This document shows positions 24,082-32,417 of a stretch of DNA of 41,455 bases, one piece after another. The position numbers and the translations under genes were made by a program. The first letter of the stretch is position 1. The number at the start of each line of letters is the position of its first letter. Below the pieces are notes generated by a model. It was given only the letters and a program-made list of their open reading frames with translations, was not told the origin of the DNA and ran no database searches. The DNA comes from GCA-002779465 sp964596535 (lineage in GTDB: Bacteria > Desulfobacterota > Desulfobacteria > Desulfobacterales > UBA2156): the NCBI GenBank assembly GCA_964596535.1, contig CAZQUR010000012.1, positions 1-41,455 of the forward strand, read 5' to 3'.

Positions 24082-25380
24082 TCAGGGACCGGCGGCGCGC
24101 ACCATGGATCGGGGGGCTTTTGGCGTGAACCGCTTTGAGGCCATAAGAAAGATCATGAGGACCAGCCCGAGGAAAGTCATTCCGGCGGCCAGTACAAAGG
24201 CAATGCGATAAGAAAGCGCCTCGGGGATTCCCCGGATCATGAGCAGATCCGCCGCCGGTCCCACGATGAGGGTCCCGGCCAAACCCCAGCTCAAAAAGAA
24301 GGTGGCGTTGAAAATGCCGAAAAACCGGCCCCGGGTCTTGGCTGCAATAAGAGACGAGGCCACGGCATAGGCCGACGCCATGATGATCACATCCGACGCG
24401 CCTTTCAAAAAGTTGCTCAGGTAGATGAGTTTCAGGTCCATGGTGGCGGAAAGGAGGACCAGGGAGACAATGGCCAGGAGCGTTCCCGTGATCAGGGCAT
24501 GGTGGTCCCCGATACGCCGGCCGAGCCACCCGGCGGAAAACCCCGTCACGATGATGGCCGCCGATTGCATGTTGACGATATGGGAAAGTTCCCGGCTCGA
24601 AACCCCGAAGGCGGCCTCCATCACCAGGTACTGGGTTTGGATGACCATGATGGAATTGCGGCCGAAGTTGATGAAGACCATGGCGGCGATGAAAATGAAA
24701 AAAATCACCGCATCCGAAGGCTCCGGGTCCCTTTCGACCGGATCTGCGTGCGAAGAACGTTTTCCGACGCCCCCTTCGGGGACCCACCGCAGGGGGAGTA
24801 TGGAAAGGAGCATCACCGTCGAGGCCACAAAAAAGAGCCAGCCTTCGTAAAAGCCCCAGCCGTCATACCGCAGGCCCATTCCGTCGTAGAGAACCCCCCC
24901 GATCCAGATCCCGATCATCCGGCCCAGACCTCCGAGGCTGGCCAGTCTTCCCTGGACCGCGTTCCGCTCCTTTAGAGGATAAATGTCCGAGATGAGGGCG
25001 CTCCATCCCACGTTGGACATGGACCAGAAAATTTCCACCAGGGTCAGGCCGAAGATGACGGCATACCCGGCGCCCCCGGGGGCGGACGGGAATCGATGGG
25101 CGACCCAGACCAATGCCGTCCCGAAGGCCGCCAGGAATTCCCCCCATACGATGAGGCTGCGGCGAAGTTGAAATCGATCCGAGATCGGCCCCCACAAAAA
25201 GGTCTGGCACAAGACATTGGCGATCATGGGAAGGGTGGCGAAAAGCGTCGTTTCCGTCACCGAAAGGCCCAAGAAGTGGCGAAGGTAAATGGAAAGATAC
25301 GCATAGAACAGCCCACGCCGGAACATGGCCAGCATCTCGAAAGAAGAAATCCCATAAAATGTTTTTTTACCGGTGATCAC
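24082..25380 (-). CDS. MFS transporter, substrate unknown
   Basis: A 432-residue inner-membrane protein with twelve predicted helices. The first half carries GPISDRFQLRRSLIVWGEFLAA, a version of the MFS motif A in the loop between helices 2 and 3, and later LGRMIGIWIGGVLYDGMGLRYDGWGFYEGWLFFV. The second half has AGWLGRRIGDHHALITGTLL as the repeat of motif A. Nothing in the sequence fixes the substrate. It stands alone, convergent with rubrerythrin, and its upstream side is the structured 364-base spacer. Confidence 0.82.
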   Translation of the reverse strand: MITGKKTFYGISSFEMLAMFRRGLFYAYLSIYLRHFLGLSVTETTLFATLPMIANVLCQTFLWGPISDRFQLRRSLIVWGEFLAAFGTALVWVAHRFPSAPGGAGYAVIFGLTLVEIFWSMSNVGWSALISDIYPLKERNAVQGRLASLGGLGRMIGIWIGGVLYDGMGLRYDGWGFYEGWLFFVASTVMLLSILPLRWVPEGGVGKRSSHADPVERDPEPSDAVIFFIFIAAMVFINFGRNSIMVIQTQYLVMEAAFGVSSRELSHIVNMQSAAIIVTGFSAGWLGRRIGDHHALITGTLLAIVSLVLLSATMDLKLIYLSNFLKGASDVIIMASAYAVASSLIAAKTRGRFFGIFNATFFLSWGLAGTLIVGPAADLLMIRGIPEALSYRIAFVLAAGMTFLGLVLMIFLMASKRFTPKAPRSMVRAAGP

Positions 25381-25412
25381 AAGGCCCTTTTTGGATGTGC
25401 CTTTTTGAAGCC

Positions 25413-25490
25413 TCCCCGCAGCCCCGCAAGGCGGGATTTCCGCTTCGCTCCAACCCGCGAAGCACTGCCGTCAGGCAGAACCTGCGGGGA
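25413..25490. repeat. Cloverleaf-like multi-hairpin element
   Basis: A 78-base GC-rich block folds as a closed multi-branch structure. TCCCCGCAG (25413-25421) pairs with CTGCGGGGA (25482-25490). Inside are three perfect hairpins: CCCGC/GCGGG (25423-25435), GCTTCGC/GCGAAGC (25442-25463) and CTGCC/GGCAG (25465-25478). It is not a tRNA: loop sizes and invariant bases do not fit. It may be a REP/MITE-like mobile repeat or a structured RNA. Confidence 0.6.
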
Positions 25491-25521
25491 ATGTGCCCGC
25501 TGTTGTGGTTCAATTTGTCCC

Positions 25522-25571
25522 GCGTCAAGGCATGCGCCCATACCTTGACGCAAAAGGCAAAAACTTATAAT
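25522..25571 (+). promoter_or_regulatory. Inverted repeat overlapping a candidate promoter
   Basis: GCGTCAAGG (25522-25530) and CCTTGACGC (25543-25551) form a perfect 9-bp inverted repeat. Its right arm contains TTGACG, followed after 15 bases by a perfect TATAAT (25566-25571). The spacer is shorter than ideal. It could drive the metallo-hydrolase gene, with the repeat as an operator. Confidence 0.4.
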
Positions 25572-25612
25572 ATGTCAAATCATGCGACAGGAAAAGGATT
25601 TCGGTTTGTCTC

Positions 25613-25732
25613 ATGCAAAAAATCCTGATGCGCATCGCCGCCGTGATGCACCTCAAGGTGGATTATCGAAAGGGGGCATCGGGGCGCATTACCAAAAAGG
25701 TCCGATCCGTGCAAGAAAGGTTGAACCGCTGA
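25613..25732 (+). CDS. Possible small basic protein, function unknown
   Basis: A 39-codon frame encoding a very basic peptide (MQKILMRIAAVMHLKVDYRK at its start) that ends just before the ribosome site of the metallo-hydrolase gene. No good ribosome site precedes the ATG. It lies in the transcribed leader predicted from the promoter at 25545-25571. It may equally be untranslated leader. Confidence 0.25.
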   Translation: MQKILMRIAAVMHLKVDYRKGASGRITKKVRSVQERLNR

Positions 25733-25744
25733 AAGGAGGAACGC

Positions 25745-26365
25745 ATGACCGTAAAAGAGTTCGCCGAAAAAATCGTTTGGCTGGGGCACGACGGTTTCCG
25801 CATCGATGCCGAAAAGACCCTTTATATCGATCCCTATCAAATCGAATCCGGTCCCAAGGCCGACTTGATTCTTGTCACCCACGATCACTTTGACCACTGC
25901 AGCCCGGAAGATGTTCAAAAGGTTCAAAAAGACGACACCGTCATTGTCACGGAAAAGGATTCAGCCAAAAAACTGAAAGGCCGGGTGGAGGTGGTCCGTC
26001 CCGGTGACACGGCCACGGTGCAGGGCATCCGGGTGGAAGCGGTGCCCGCATACAATAACGACAAGCAATTCCATCCAAAGGCCAACGGCTGGCTCGGTTT
26101 CATCGTGGAAATGGAGGGGTTGCGCATATATCATGCCGGGGATACGGACTTTATCCCGGAGATGCAGGATTTGAAGGTGGATATCGCCCTCCTTCCGGTT
26201 TCGGGGACGTACGTCATGACGGCCGATGAAGCCGTTGAAGCGGCCCTGGCCATCCAGCCCGCCCTGGCGATTCCCATGCATTACGGCGCCATCGTGGGCG
26301 GTCCCTCCGACGCCGAGCGATTCAAAGAGGTCTTGGCCGGAAAAGTCGATGTAATGATCTTGTAA
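25745..26365 (+). CDS. Metallo-beta-lactamase fold hydrolase, UPF0173-like
   Basis: A 206-residue cytoplasmic metal-dependent hydrolase. The signature is THDHFDHCSPED (metal-binding H-x-H-x-D-H) near residue 45. Later elements are PAYNNDKQFHPKANGWLGFIVEMEGLRIYHAGDTDFIPEM with the bridging Asp, and a final IPMHYG histidine. This is the layout of the small UPF0173 / UlaG-like group, whose natural substrates are mostly unknown. A strong AAAGGAGG precedes the ATG at 25745. Confidence 0.9.
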   Translation: MTVKEFAEKIVWLGHDGFRIDAEKTLYIDPYQIESGPKADLILVTHDHFDHCSPEDVQKVQKDDTVIVTEKDSAKKLKGRVEVVRPGDTATVQGIRVEAVPAYNNDKQFHPKANGWLGFIVEMEGLRIYHAGDTDFIPEMQDLKVDIALLPVSGTYVMTADEAVEAALAIQPALAIPMHYGAIVGGPSDAERFKEVLAGKVDVMIL

Positions 26366-26375
26366 CCCCGTGAGC

Positions 26376-26396
26376 CCGGGGATTCCCTTTCCCCGG
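26376..26396. terminator. Hairpin between the convergent metallo-hydrolase and tonB genes
   Basis: CCGGGGA (26376-26382) pairs with TCCCCGG (26390-26396) around a seven-base loop. There is no clear T-tract, so it may be a weak bidirectional terminator. Confidence 0.4.
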
Positions 26397-26416
26397 ATTC
26401 CTGCCGGTCTATGGGG

Positions 26417-27178
26417 CTATTTCAACTCGAAACGGATGGGCACGCGCACCCACATACCCGCCGGGCGATCCCCGATGGTGCCCGGCTCGAAAATCCAGGA
26501 ACGCACGGCGGAAAGCGCCGCCCGGTCCAGAACGCCGTGACCGCTTGATTCCAGGAGTTTGATCTTTTCCGGTTTTCCTTGGGCGCTGACAAAGACTTCC
26601 AGCAGCACCGTCCCTTCCATGCCCCTGTGCCGGGCGGACCTGGGATACGACGGCGGGGGATTTTTCTTGTATGCCGGCCGGGCTTCCTTGACCGGCGCCG
26701 GCAGAGGGGGCGGTGAGGCGACCGGTGCGATTGCCGGAGATTCCTTTGAAACGGCCAAAGGCGGTTCCGATGCCTTTTCCTCAAAGGGTACGGCCGTCCC
26801 GGAAACCGGGTTCACCGGTTCCGGCGCGGGAGATTCAAGTTCCGGCTCCGATTCCGGCTCCGGCTCTGGATCCGGTTTCGGGGGCAAGAGTTTCTGGATC
26901 TTCTTCGGGCGTTCAGGCTTCGGCGGCGCAGAAAGGGGTTTCGCCTTTTTTGGGGGATCCGGTTTCGGGACCGGAGGCGGGGGTTCGGGTCTTCGCAGCG
27001 CCGGTGCAGGAGGGACGGGTTCGGGCGGTGTGGGGGGCAGCCGGTACGACATGTTGATTGTCAAGTGCCGGGGAAGACGGATTTCCGGCTTCAACGGGGC
27101 CGCAAGGTTTGGATTAGAGTAAAAAAGGAGTGCATGCACGGCCAAGGAGAACCCCAGCGCCGCCAGGAAGCGTTTCAC
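26417..27178 (-). CDS. tonB: TonB energy-transducing protein
   Basis: A 253-residue protein that carries proton-motive energy from ExbB-ExbD to outer-membrane receptors. It has an N-terminal anchor (FLAALGFSLAVHALLFY, with the SxxxH-type face that contacts ExbB), then a long Pro-, Lys- and Glu-rich periplasmic spacer (about 50-165, with runs of P-E-P). The C-terminal TonB domain contains PPPSYPRSARHRGMEGTVLLEVFVSAQG and VLDRAALSAVRSWIFEP. Its start overlaps exbD by four bases. The neighbouring riboswitch-controlled receptor suggests it serves cobalamin uptake. Confidence 0.95.
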   Translation of the reverse strand: MKRFLAALGFSLAVHALLFYSNPNLAAPLKPEIRLPRHLTINMSYRLPPTPPEPVPPAPALRRPEPPPPVPKPDPPKKAKPLSAPPKPERPKKIQKLLPPKPDPEPEPESEPELESPAPEPVNPVSGTAVPFEEKASEPPLAVSKESPAIAPVASPPPLPAPVKEARPAYKKNPPPSYPRSARHRGMEGTVLLEVFVSAQGKPEKIKLLESSGHGVLDRAALSAVRSWIFEPGTIGDRPAGMWVRVPIRFELK

Positions 27179-27585
27179 GGTTTTTTTTCCGCTTCCGCCT
27201 GCAGGGAAATCCTTCGGATCCCCGCCATCCGGATCCGGTCCATTACGGAAAAAAGGCTCTGGTAGGCCAACGTGTTTTCGGCGAACAAAATCACACCCGG
27301 ACTCGGACTTGATGCCGTTTTTTCTTTGAGTTTTTCCGTCAGGTCTTCAAGAGGGACCGGTTCTTCGTCCACGAACACGACGCCGTCCGATCGGACGGTC
27401 ACCGAGAGGAGCATTTTCTGTTCGATCCGTGACGTGGAGGAAACCGGAAGGACCACGGGAACCCCCCGGTGGACCGCCATGGAGAGCATGGCATAAATGA
27501 AAAAGACCAAAACCAAAAAGACGATATCGATGAGGGGGAGCATTTCAATCCGCGGCTTTTTAACGGGATGCACCGGCAGCTTCAT
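27175..27585 (-). CDS. exbD: ExbD biopolymer transport protein
   Basis: A 136-residue protein of the ExbD/TolR family: a short cytoplasmic start, one transmembrane helix (about 17-37, PLIDIVFLVLVFFIYAML) holding the conserved membrane Asp in L-I-D-I-V-F, and a periplasmic domain. It works with ExbB as the proton-driven motor for TonB. Overlaps of four bases with exbB and tonB on either side show a compact operon. Confidence 0.95.
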   Translation of the reverse strand: MKLPVHPVKKPRIEMLPLIDIVFLVLVFFIYAMLSMAVHRGVPVVLPVSSTSRIEQKMLLSVTVRSDGVVFVDEEPVPLEDLTEKLKEKTASSPSPGVILFAENTLAYQSLFSVMDRIRMAGIRRISLQAEAEKKP

Positions 27586-28369
27586 GGATTTGTCTCCTTC
27601 CCGCCGCCGGGTTTTTGGAAAAGCTTTTCATAGACGATTTCAAGACTGGTGGCGTATTTTTCGATACTGATGGCCGCGTGTTCCACCCGGGAATTGAAGT
27701 AGTTGTAAGGGAAGACGGAGAGGATGGCGATGCCCAGTCCGGCGGCGGTGGTGATCAAGGCCTGGGCGATCCCCGCGGTGACCATCCGGGGATGCTCGAT
27801 TCCGCTCACGCCGAGGACGTCGAAGGACTGGATGATGCCGATCACCGTTCCAAANNNNNNNNNNNNNNNNNNNNNNNNNNNNNNNNNNNNNNNNNNNNNN
27901 NNNNNNNNNNNNNNNNNNNNNNNNNNNNNNNNNNNNNNNNNNNNNNNNNNNNNNTTCCGCTCACGCCGAGGACGTCGAAGGACTGGATGATGCCGATCAC
28001 CGTTCCAAAAATGCCCAGCAGCGGGGCCACGGTGATGAGGGTGTCCAAAATGTTCATGAAGCGCCGCATCTGTTTCAGCTCATCGGCCGCGGTGGCTTCC
28101 ATGGCCTTGCTCATGGAGAATTCCCGGTGCAGAATCCCGCTGATTAAAATGCGGATGATGTAATCCCTGGATCCCGCCACTTTTTCTTTGACACCTTCCC
28201 AGTTTCCTACCCGGCATAACTCCAACACGTCGTCCACAAGGGCCGGGTCCCGGCGGATGTCCAGTTGAATCCAGTAGATCAGACGCTCGATTACGACCGT
28301 GAGCATGACCAGCGAACAGGCCAAAAGGGGGTACATGACGGGCCCTCCGCTTTGAAACAGGGCAATCAT
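27582..28369 (-). CDS. exbB: ExbB/TolQ/MotA-family proton channel (interrupted by an artefactual N gap)
   Basis: The gene is split by 100 N (27855-27954). The 55 bases before the gap (27800-27854) are identical to the 55 after it (27955-28009). If one copy and the N are removed, the frame closes to a 210-residue ExbB of normal length; left as it is, the two halves are out of frame. The protein has three membrane helices: near 10-32 (MYPLLACSLVMLTVVIERLIY), 110-135 (ITVAPLLGIFGTVIGIIQSF) and 150-175 (ITTAAGLGIAILSVFPYNYF). These are the MotA/TolQ/ExbB hallmarks. It is the first gene of exbB-exbD-tonB. Confidence 0.9.
27855..27954. other. Assembly gap of 100 N flanked by a 55-base identical overlap
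   Basis: 27800-27854 equals 27955-28009. A fixed 100-N gap between contigs whose ends share 55 bases is typical of scaffolding without overlap merging; the true sequence is probably 155 bases shorter here. Confidence 0.92.
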
Positions 28370-28396
28370 CGATTAACTCTCCCTCTTTTTTATGTT

Positions 28397-28412
28397 TGAT
28401 AAAATCGTAAAA
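28397..28412 (-). repeat. Copy of the short intergenic repeat TTTTACGATTTTATCA
   Basis: On the minus strand this 16-mer differs at one base from the copies at 39-54 and 10836-10851. It lies between exbB and the receptor gene. Confidence 0.4.
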
Positions 28413-28586
28413 CGGCCGATGTGGTTCGCACCGCAAGCCGTTTACGCTCTTATCCGATTCCACCAGGATTCGAGTGCAGCATATACCTTGAAAAAGACGC
28501 GGAAAAACCGCAGGTTGTATATTGATCCATACCGGATTTTCCCGCTTCCTTCAAGTCATCGCCACGCCCGTGCGTTCATTTAAAAC

Positions 28587-28620
28587 CGGCAATGCCGGGG
28601 AATTTTCCCCGGCATTGCCG
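28587..28620 (-). terminator. Likely terminator of the BtuB-like gene
   Basis: A perfect 16-bp inverted repeat, CGGCAATGCCGGGGAA with TTCCCCGGCATTGCCG around a two-base centre, lies 18 bases after the receptor stop. On the minus strand it is followed by GGTTTTAAAT, a short T-run. The rest of 28370-28638 shows no gene. Confidence 0.7.
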
Positions 28621-28638
28621 CCGCAGGGGTGTCCGCCC

Positions 28639-30687
28639 TTAGAATGCGTAACTGAGTTTTGCGAAAACGGCGCGTCCGGCCCCCGGAAATCCTTCCAGCG
28701 TCGACTCCCCGATGGCGTAATCGTAAAAGGGGCTCAGGTAGGTATCGTATGCCTCGTCCAAAAGATTGTTGGCGGAAACAGAGGCCGTCCAATGGTCGGA
28801 AAGACGCTGGGTGAACCGCACGTCCACCGTCCAGTACGCATCCAGGGTGCCCACCGGCTCGGTGAGGGTTTTGTCACTGCCGTAGTAAAGGCGGTCCCCC
28901 ACGTACCGCACCGTCAGCTGCGAGGTTAAACCGAAGGTCGCCCAATGGGTGAGGCTCCCTTTCCACTGATGTTCCGGGGTGTACGTGGCCCGTCGGGTCA
29001 CGAATTCGTTTTGTTCTTCGGCATCCGTGTACGTGTAAGCCAAAGCGACGGTGACATCCCGATAGGGGCCGATATTCAGTCCGGCTTCGATGCCGTTGCC
29101 TTCGAAACGATCCAGGTTGACGGGCCGATAATGCCAGTTTTCGTCCGGTTGCCACTGGATCTTGTCGTTGACGTCCCACTGGAAGTAGGTGAAAAAGGCA
29201 AAAACCCGGTTTTCCCGGAATCGGTGTTCGATGGTGGCATCCGAGTGCCAGCCGGTTTCGGGCTTCAGATCGGGGTTTCCTTCAAAGGAATAAAACCCGA
29301 AATCCTGATTGGGCCAGAACAGATCGTTGGGCGTGGGGGCCAGGAAGTGTCTCCCATGGCTGATCTTTAACGCGGTGTTTTCCCCGGCGTTGATCACCGC
29401 GCCCAACAGAGGGAGATTCTCGGTGCCGAAAGTGGAATGTCTTTCCTGCCGGATTCCGGCCAGGGCCTTAAAATAATCGCAGGGCCGGTATTGGGCCTCC
29501 AGGTACATCCCGGTGGTGTGCACCGATGCGTCAAAAGCGCTTTGGGATCCCGGCAAGTCGCCGCCTCCGGCGGATTTGTTCACGCTTTCGTTTTCCCAGT
29601 CGTAGTTTTTATGGTCCACCCCCGCCAAAAGGCTTGCCCCTTCGAAAGGCCGGATATCGGCATTGAGTTCCGTACCGCGCACCGTATTGGTCACCGTGAG
29701 TGCCGTTCCGGTGAGATCCCCTTCTTCACCCACATACCAGTCCATATCCTCATTTTCCAGCCGGGTGTAATCCCCCCGCGCGCTCACGGCAAGCCAGTGC
29801 CAGGGCCGGCTTTTGACCTGCAGGACCACGTGCTGGTCTTGGTCCTTGGCCCCGGCCAGAAGATTGGCGGCATCGGCGTTATAAAAACGGACCCCGCCCA
29901 CGAAAAAATCCTGAGTCCCCTCCGGAGGCTCCACCCCGGGGCGGCCGTATTCCCGATCGATATAATCCCCGTAGAGGCTGGCATTGAAAAGCGCCCCTTT
30001 GTCCCACACCAGTTTCAAAGAGACATCATTGTGGGTCAAATCGCTGTTGTCCCGATAGCCGTCGGTTTCCCTGCGGCCGGCGGTTAAGTAATATCCGAAG
30101 TCATCGAAGAAAAACATGCCGGACTCGGCGGTCAGTTCATACGTGTTTTGGGTGCCGTATCCGGCTCCGGCTTTCAGGTCCACTTGATCCCGCCGGGGGC
30201 TTTTCGTGATGATGTTGACGGTGCCGCCCATGGCGCCGGATCCGTAGAGTAGGGACCCGGATCCTTTCACCACCTCCACCCGTTCGATGCTGTTGAGGGG
30301 AATTTTCGCCACATCGGCGGTTCCCAGGGATGGGATGGCGATGTTGACGCCGTTGACGAGGACCTGGGTCCCGTTGGCGGGCATTCCCCGGATCTGAAGG
30401 GTTTCGGAAGCCCCGCCGTAGTCCCCGTACGTCCTCCAGTCGACCCCCGGCTCATTGGCCAAAAGTTCCCCGATGCTTTTCGCCGGGCTTTCTTCGATGT
30501 CGAAAGCGTCCAGTACGATCACGGCATTGGGAACGTCTTTTCTCTTTTCTTCGGTTTTCGTGGCGCTGACCACCACTTCCTCCAGTACATCGGGCGTCGA
30601 ATCCATCTCCGCCGCTCCGGGCTCCGATGCATGGGCCCCCGATATGATGAAAATGAAGACGATTGCCGGCAACCATGGGTTTTTCAT
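28639..30687 (-). CDS. btuB: TonB-dependent outer-membrane receptor, probably cobalamin (BtuB-like)
   Basis: A 682-residue outer-membrane beta-barrel. The N-terminus has a signal peptide (FIFIISGAHA), a TonB box-like EEVVVSATKTEEK, and a plug domain with SIGELLANEPGVDW, LQIRGMPANGTQVLVNGVNI, SIERVEVVKGSGSLLYGSGAMGGTVNIITK. The barrel follows and ends in the usual aromatic residue (LSYAF). I chose the ATG at 30687, preceded by AAGGAGG and followed directly by the signal peptide. The cobalamin riboswitch and terminator upstream are the main reason for calling the ligand B12; the receptor sequence alone would not decide it. The exbB-exbD-tonB genes downstream on the same strand supply energy. 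Confidence 0.88.
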   Translation of the reverse strand: MKNPWLPAIVFIFIISGAHASEPGAAEMDSTPDVLEEVVVSATKTEEKRKDVPNAVIVLDAFDIEESPAKSIGELLANEPGVDWRTYGDYGGASETLQIRGMPANGTQVLVNGVNIAIPSLGTADVAKIPLNSIERVEVVKGSGSLLYGSGAMGGTVNIITKSPRRDQVDLKAGAGYGTQNTYELTAESGMFFFDDFGYYLTAGRRETDGYRDNSDLTHNDVSLKLVWDKGALFNASLYGDYIDREYGRPGVEPPEGTQDFFVGGVRFYNADAANLLAGAKDQDQHVVLQVKSRPWHWLAVSARGDYTRLENEDMDWYVGEEGDLTGTALTVTNTVRGTELNADIRPFEGASLLAGVDHKNYDWENESVNKSAGGGDLPGSQSAFDASVHTTGMYLEAQYRPCDYFKALAGIRQERHSTFGTENLPLLGAVINAGENTALKISHGRHFLAPTPNDLFWPNQDFGFYSFEGNPDLKPETGWHSDATIEHRFRENRVFAFFTYFQWDVNDKIQWQPDENWHYRPVNLDRFEGNGIEAGLNIGPYRDVTVALAYTYTDAEEQNEFVTRRATYTPEHQWKGSLTHWATFGLTSQLTVRYVGDRLYYGSDKTLTEPVGTLDAYWTVDVRFTQRLSDHWTASVSANNLLDEAYDTYLSPFYDYAIGESTLEGFPGAGRAVFAKLSYAF

Positions 30688-30732
30688 CCTTTCCTCCTTT
30701 CGAGACAAAACCATTTTCACCGGGTCCGGAAT

Positions 30733-30774
30733 AAAAAAATCCCCGGACCGACATTTCCTCGATCCGGGGATTTT
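30733..30774 (-). terminator. Rho-independent terminator in the btuB leader
   Basis: On the minus strand AATCCCCGGA (30772-30763) pairs with TCCGGGGATT (30747-30738), followed by seven T. It sits between the riboswitch and the btuB start, so it is probably the expression platform: B12 binding favours termination. A further inverted repeat, GTGCTTTT/AAAAGCAC at 30801-30825, may take part in an alternative fold. Confidence 0.8.
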
Positions 30775-30830
30775 CCCTTTTTGAATCCTTAGATCGTGCA
30801 GTGCTTTTTTGTCCGCGAAAAGCACACGGC

Positions 30831-30995
30831 ATTCAGGCAGGTCTTCTGACTTTCGGATCGTCCTACTTGCCGCGCCTTCCCATTCCCCTTCAACGGGTCA
30901 CAGTGGCAGCCTGCGGTGTTCGTCCCCGATTACAGCGGCGGGCCCGTCCCCTATTTTCAAGGGGTTCCCTTTTCAGCTCCAACGAGCGCCTGAAT
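30831..30995 (-). promoter_or_regulatory. Cobalamin riboswitch
   Basis: On the minus strand the closing helix P1 is ATTCAGGC (30995-30988) with GCCTGAAT (30838-30831). Between lie the conserved parts of the class: GGGAACCCC, a GGGACGGGCCCGCCGCTGTAA stretch, G-C-C-A-C-T-G, GGGAAGGCG and the 3' end A-G-T-C-A-G-A-A-G-A-C-C-T-G-C-C. A weak promoter TTGACT-17-TAAGGG (31032-31004) precedes it. It controls the BtuB-like receptor downstream. Confidence 0.93.
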
Positions 30996-31059
30996 CGTTT
31001 CGTCCCTTAGAAAATAATTGGGAAAAAGTCAATCGTTTTTATGCTTCCTTCGCCGTTTC

Positions 31060-31950
31060 TTATCGAAGGGTCAACAGGTGGGTCCTTAAATTGCCCCCCC
31101 GCTTTTTCAAGCCCAATTTCCGCCGAATATGATTCCGATGGGCATCGATGGTGCGCTTGGACAACTCGAAAATTTCGGCGATTTCCTTGGTGCTTTTCCC
31201 CTGCTTGATCAAATTGGCGATCTGCACTTCCTTGGGGGTGAGGTTCACGTATTTGGTGGAAAGCGTATGGGCAAAGGGAGAAATGATCTCCTTGAGGGAC
31301 ATATCAATAATATCCACGTAGGTTTGCTGGCTGGAATCGAGTTTGGTGGTTTTCAGCTTTTCCAGATACGGCAGGATCATCCGTTTGACATTGAGCAGCA
31401 CCTTTTCTTCAAGCTCGTTTTTATCCTCTTCGCGCTTTTTCAAAATGGTCTTGAGGGCGGCGTTGGTGTCTTCCAGGTTCATCGTCTTGATCCTGAGTTC
31501 TTCGGTGCGCTCCTGGATCATTTCCTCCAGCCGATTCCGTTCCGTTTTCAAGGCGCTTTCGCTTTCTTTCAGCCGCCGCTCCAGTTCAATGCGCGTCAGG
31601 GCGATTTCCACCGTGGCTTTGACCTGGTAATCGTTAAAAGGCTTGAGGATATAGCCCAGGGTCTGCAGGGATTTGGCCTGTTCCAGCCATTTTTCATCCT
31701 CGTGGGCCGTGATGAAAATCACGGGGATGTCCGATTTGGCCTGGATCTTTTTGGTTGCCTGAATGCCGTTCATTCCACCGGGCATGACAATGTCCATCAG
31801 AATCAAATCCGGCTTTTGCTTCTTGGCCAGGGAAACGGCTTCTTTTCCGGACATGGCCCGTCCCACCACTTCAAAACCCATCGACTCCAGGGTTTCCTCC
31901 AGCTGGAGTCCCGTAATGGCTTCGTCTTCTACAATCAACAATTTGCTCAC
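31060..31950 (-). CDS. Response regulator: receiver, coiled coil and LuxR-type HTH
   Basis: A 296-residue regulator. The receiver domain (1-120) starts KLLIVEDEAITGLQLEETLE and has the phosphorylated Asp53 in L-I-L-M-D-I-V-M-P-G, then FITAHEDE and the Lys in YILKPF. A long charged coiled coil (about 125-185) links to a C-terminal LuxR helix-turn-helix (235-295, LTPKEVQIANLIKQGKSTKEIAEIFELSKRTIDAHRNHIRRKLGL). The start is a GTG with GAGAGGA before it. No kinase lies nearby. It is divergent from the bam-type cluster, which makes control of that cluster plausible but not shown. Confidence 0.9.
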   Translation of the reverse strand: MSKLLIVEDEAITGLQLEETLESMGFEVVGRAMSGKEAVSLAKKQKPDLILMDIVMPGGMNGIQATKKIQAKSDIPVIFITAHEDEKWLEQAKSLQTLGYILKPFNDYQVKATVEIALTRIELERRLKESESALKTERNRLEEMIQERTEELRIKTMNLEDTNAALKTILKKREEDKNELEEKVLLNVKRMILPYLEKLKTTKLDSSQQTYVDIIDMSLKEIISPFAHTLSTKYVNLTPKEVQIANLIKQGKSTKEIAEIFELSKRTIDAHRNHIRRKLGLKKRGGNLRTHLLTLR

Positions 31951-32063
31951 AGTTCCATCCTCTCTTTTTTAAGTCTTTTTTCAATTTTCATACCGGATAA
32001 ACCTGCGTTTCCGCAGCGTGTACACCTGCATGAACACATTTTCCTTAACATTGAATATTTGCC

Positions 32064-32091
32064 ATTACAACCTTTTTCTAAAAAATGTCAA
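32064..32091 (-). promoter_or_regulatory. Candidate sigma70 promoter of the response regulator
   Basis: On the minus strand TTGACA (32091-32086), 16 bases, then TGTAAT (32069-32064), giving a leader of about 100 bases. The 696-base spacer 31951-32646 has this promoter, the bam promoter and no convincing gene. Confidence 0.5.
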
Positions 32092-32388
32092 TGGTCCATA
32101 GAACTATTTCTTTGTTTTTTTGTGGTTTCACCCGCCTTTCGCCTATTTTTCTGCTCCACGAGGGCAATCAAACAATATACCGCTTGTCATAGGCATTTTA
32201 AGGTGAACCTGGATAGGCTTGCAAAATCATGAAGAATTCTGCAATCCAGGGGTAGATACCCCAATAAATCATTTTCCTTTTTCACGGGAAAAACGTTCCG
32301 CCCGGCCGCCCGGAATTCCAGAAGGCATCAAGGGGCTCCGGGCCGAAGGGGCTCCCCCCCATGACAATGTGAAGGCGTTTCTTTTTTC

Positions 32389-32417
32389 TTGACACATAGT
32401 TATATTGTGGCTAAAAT
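32389..32417 (+). promoter_or_regulatory. Strong sigma70 promoter of the bam-type cluster
   Basis: TTGACA (32389-32394) and TAAAAT (32412-32417) are spaced by exactly 17 bases, the best promoter in the window. CACA (32393-32396) and TGTG within the spacer make a small imperfect inverted repeat that may be an operator. Transcription would begin near 32424, leaving a leader of about 220 bases before bamB, long enough for control at the RNA level. Confidence 0.65.

Noticed and set aside
25413..25490. tRNA gene reading of the cloverleaf-like block
   Set aside because: Stem and loop sizes do not fit, no T-loop consensus or CCA end, and the closing stem is 9 bp.
27615..28163. Frames with X residues across the N gap
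   Set aside because: They are products of the artificial 100-N gap and of the antisense of exbB.
31129..32232. 367-codon plus-strand frame opposite the response regulator
   Set aside because: Phe/Leu/Gly-rich shadow of a clear receiver-LuxR gene; its last part is AT-rich spacer.
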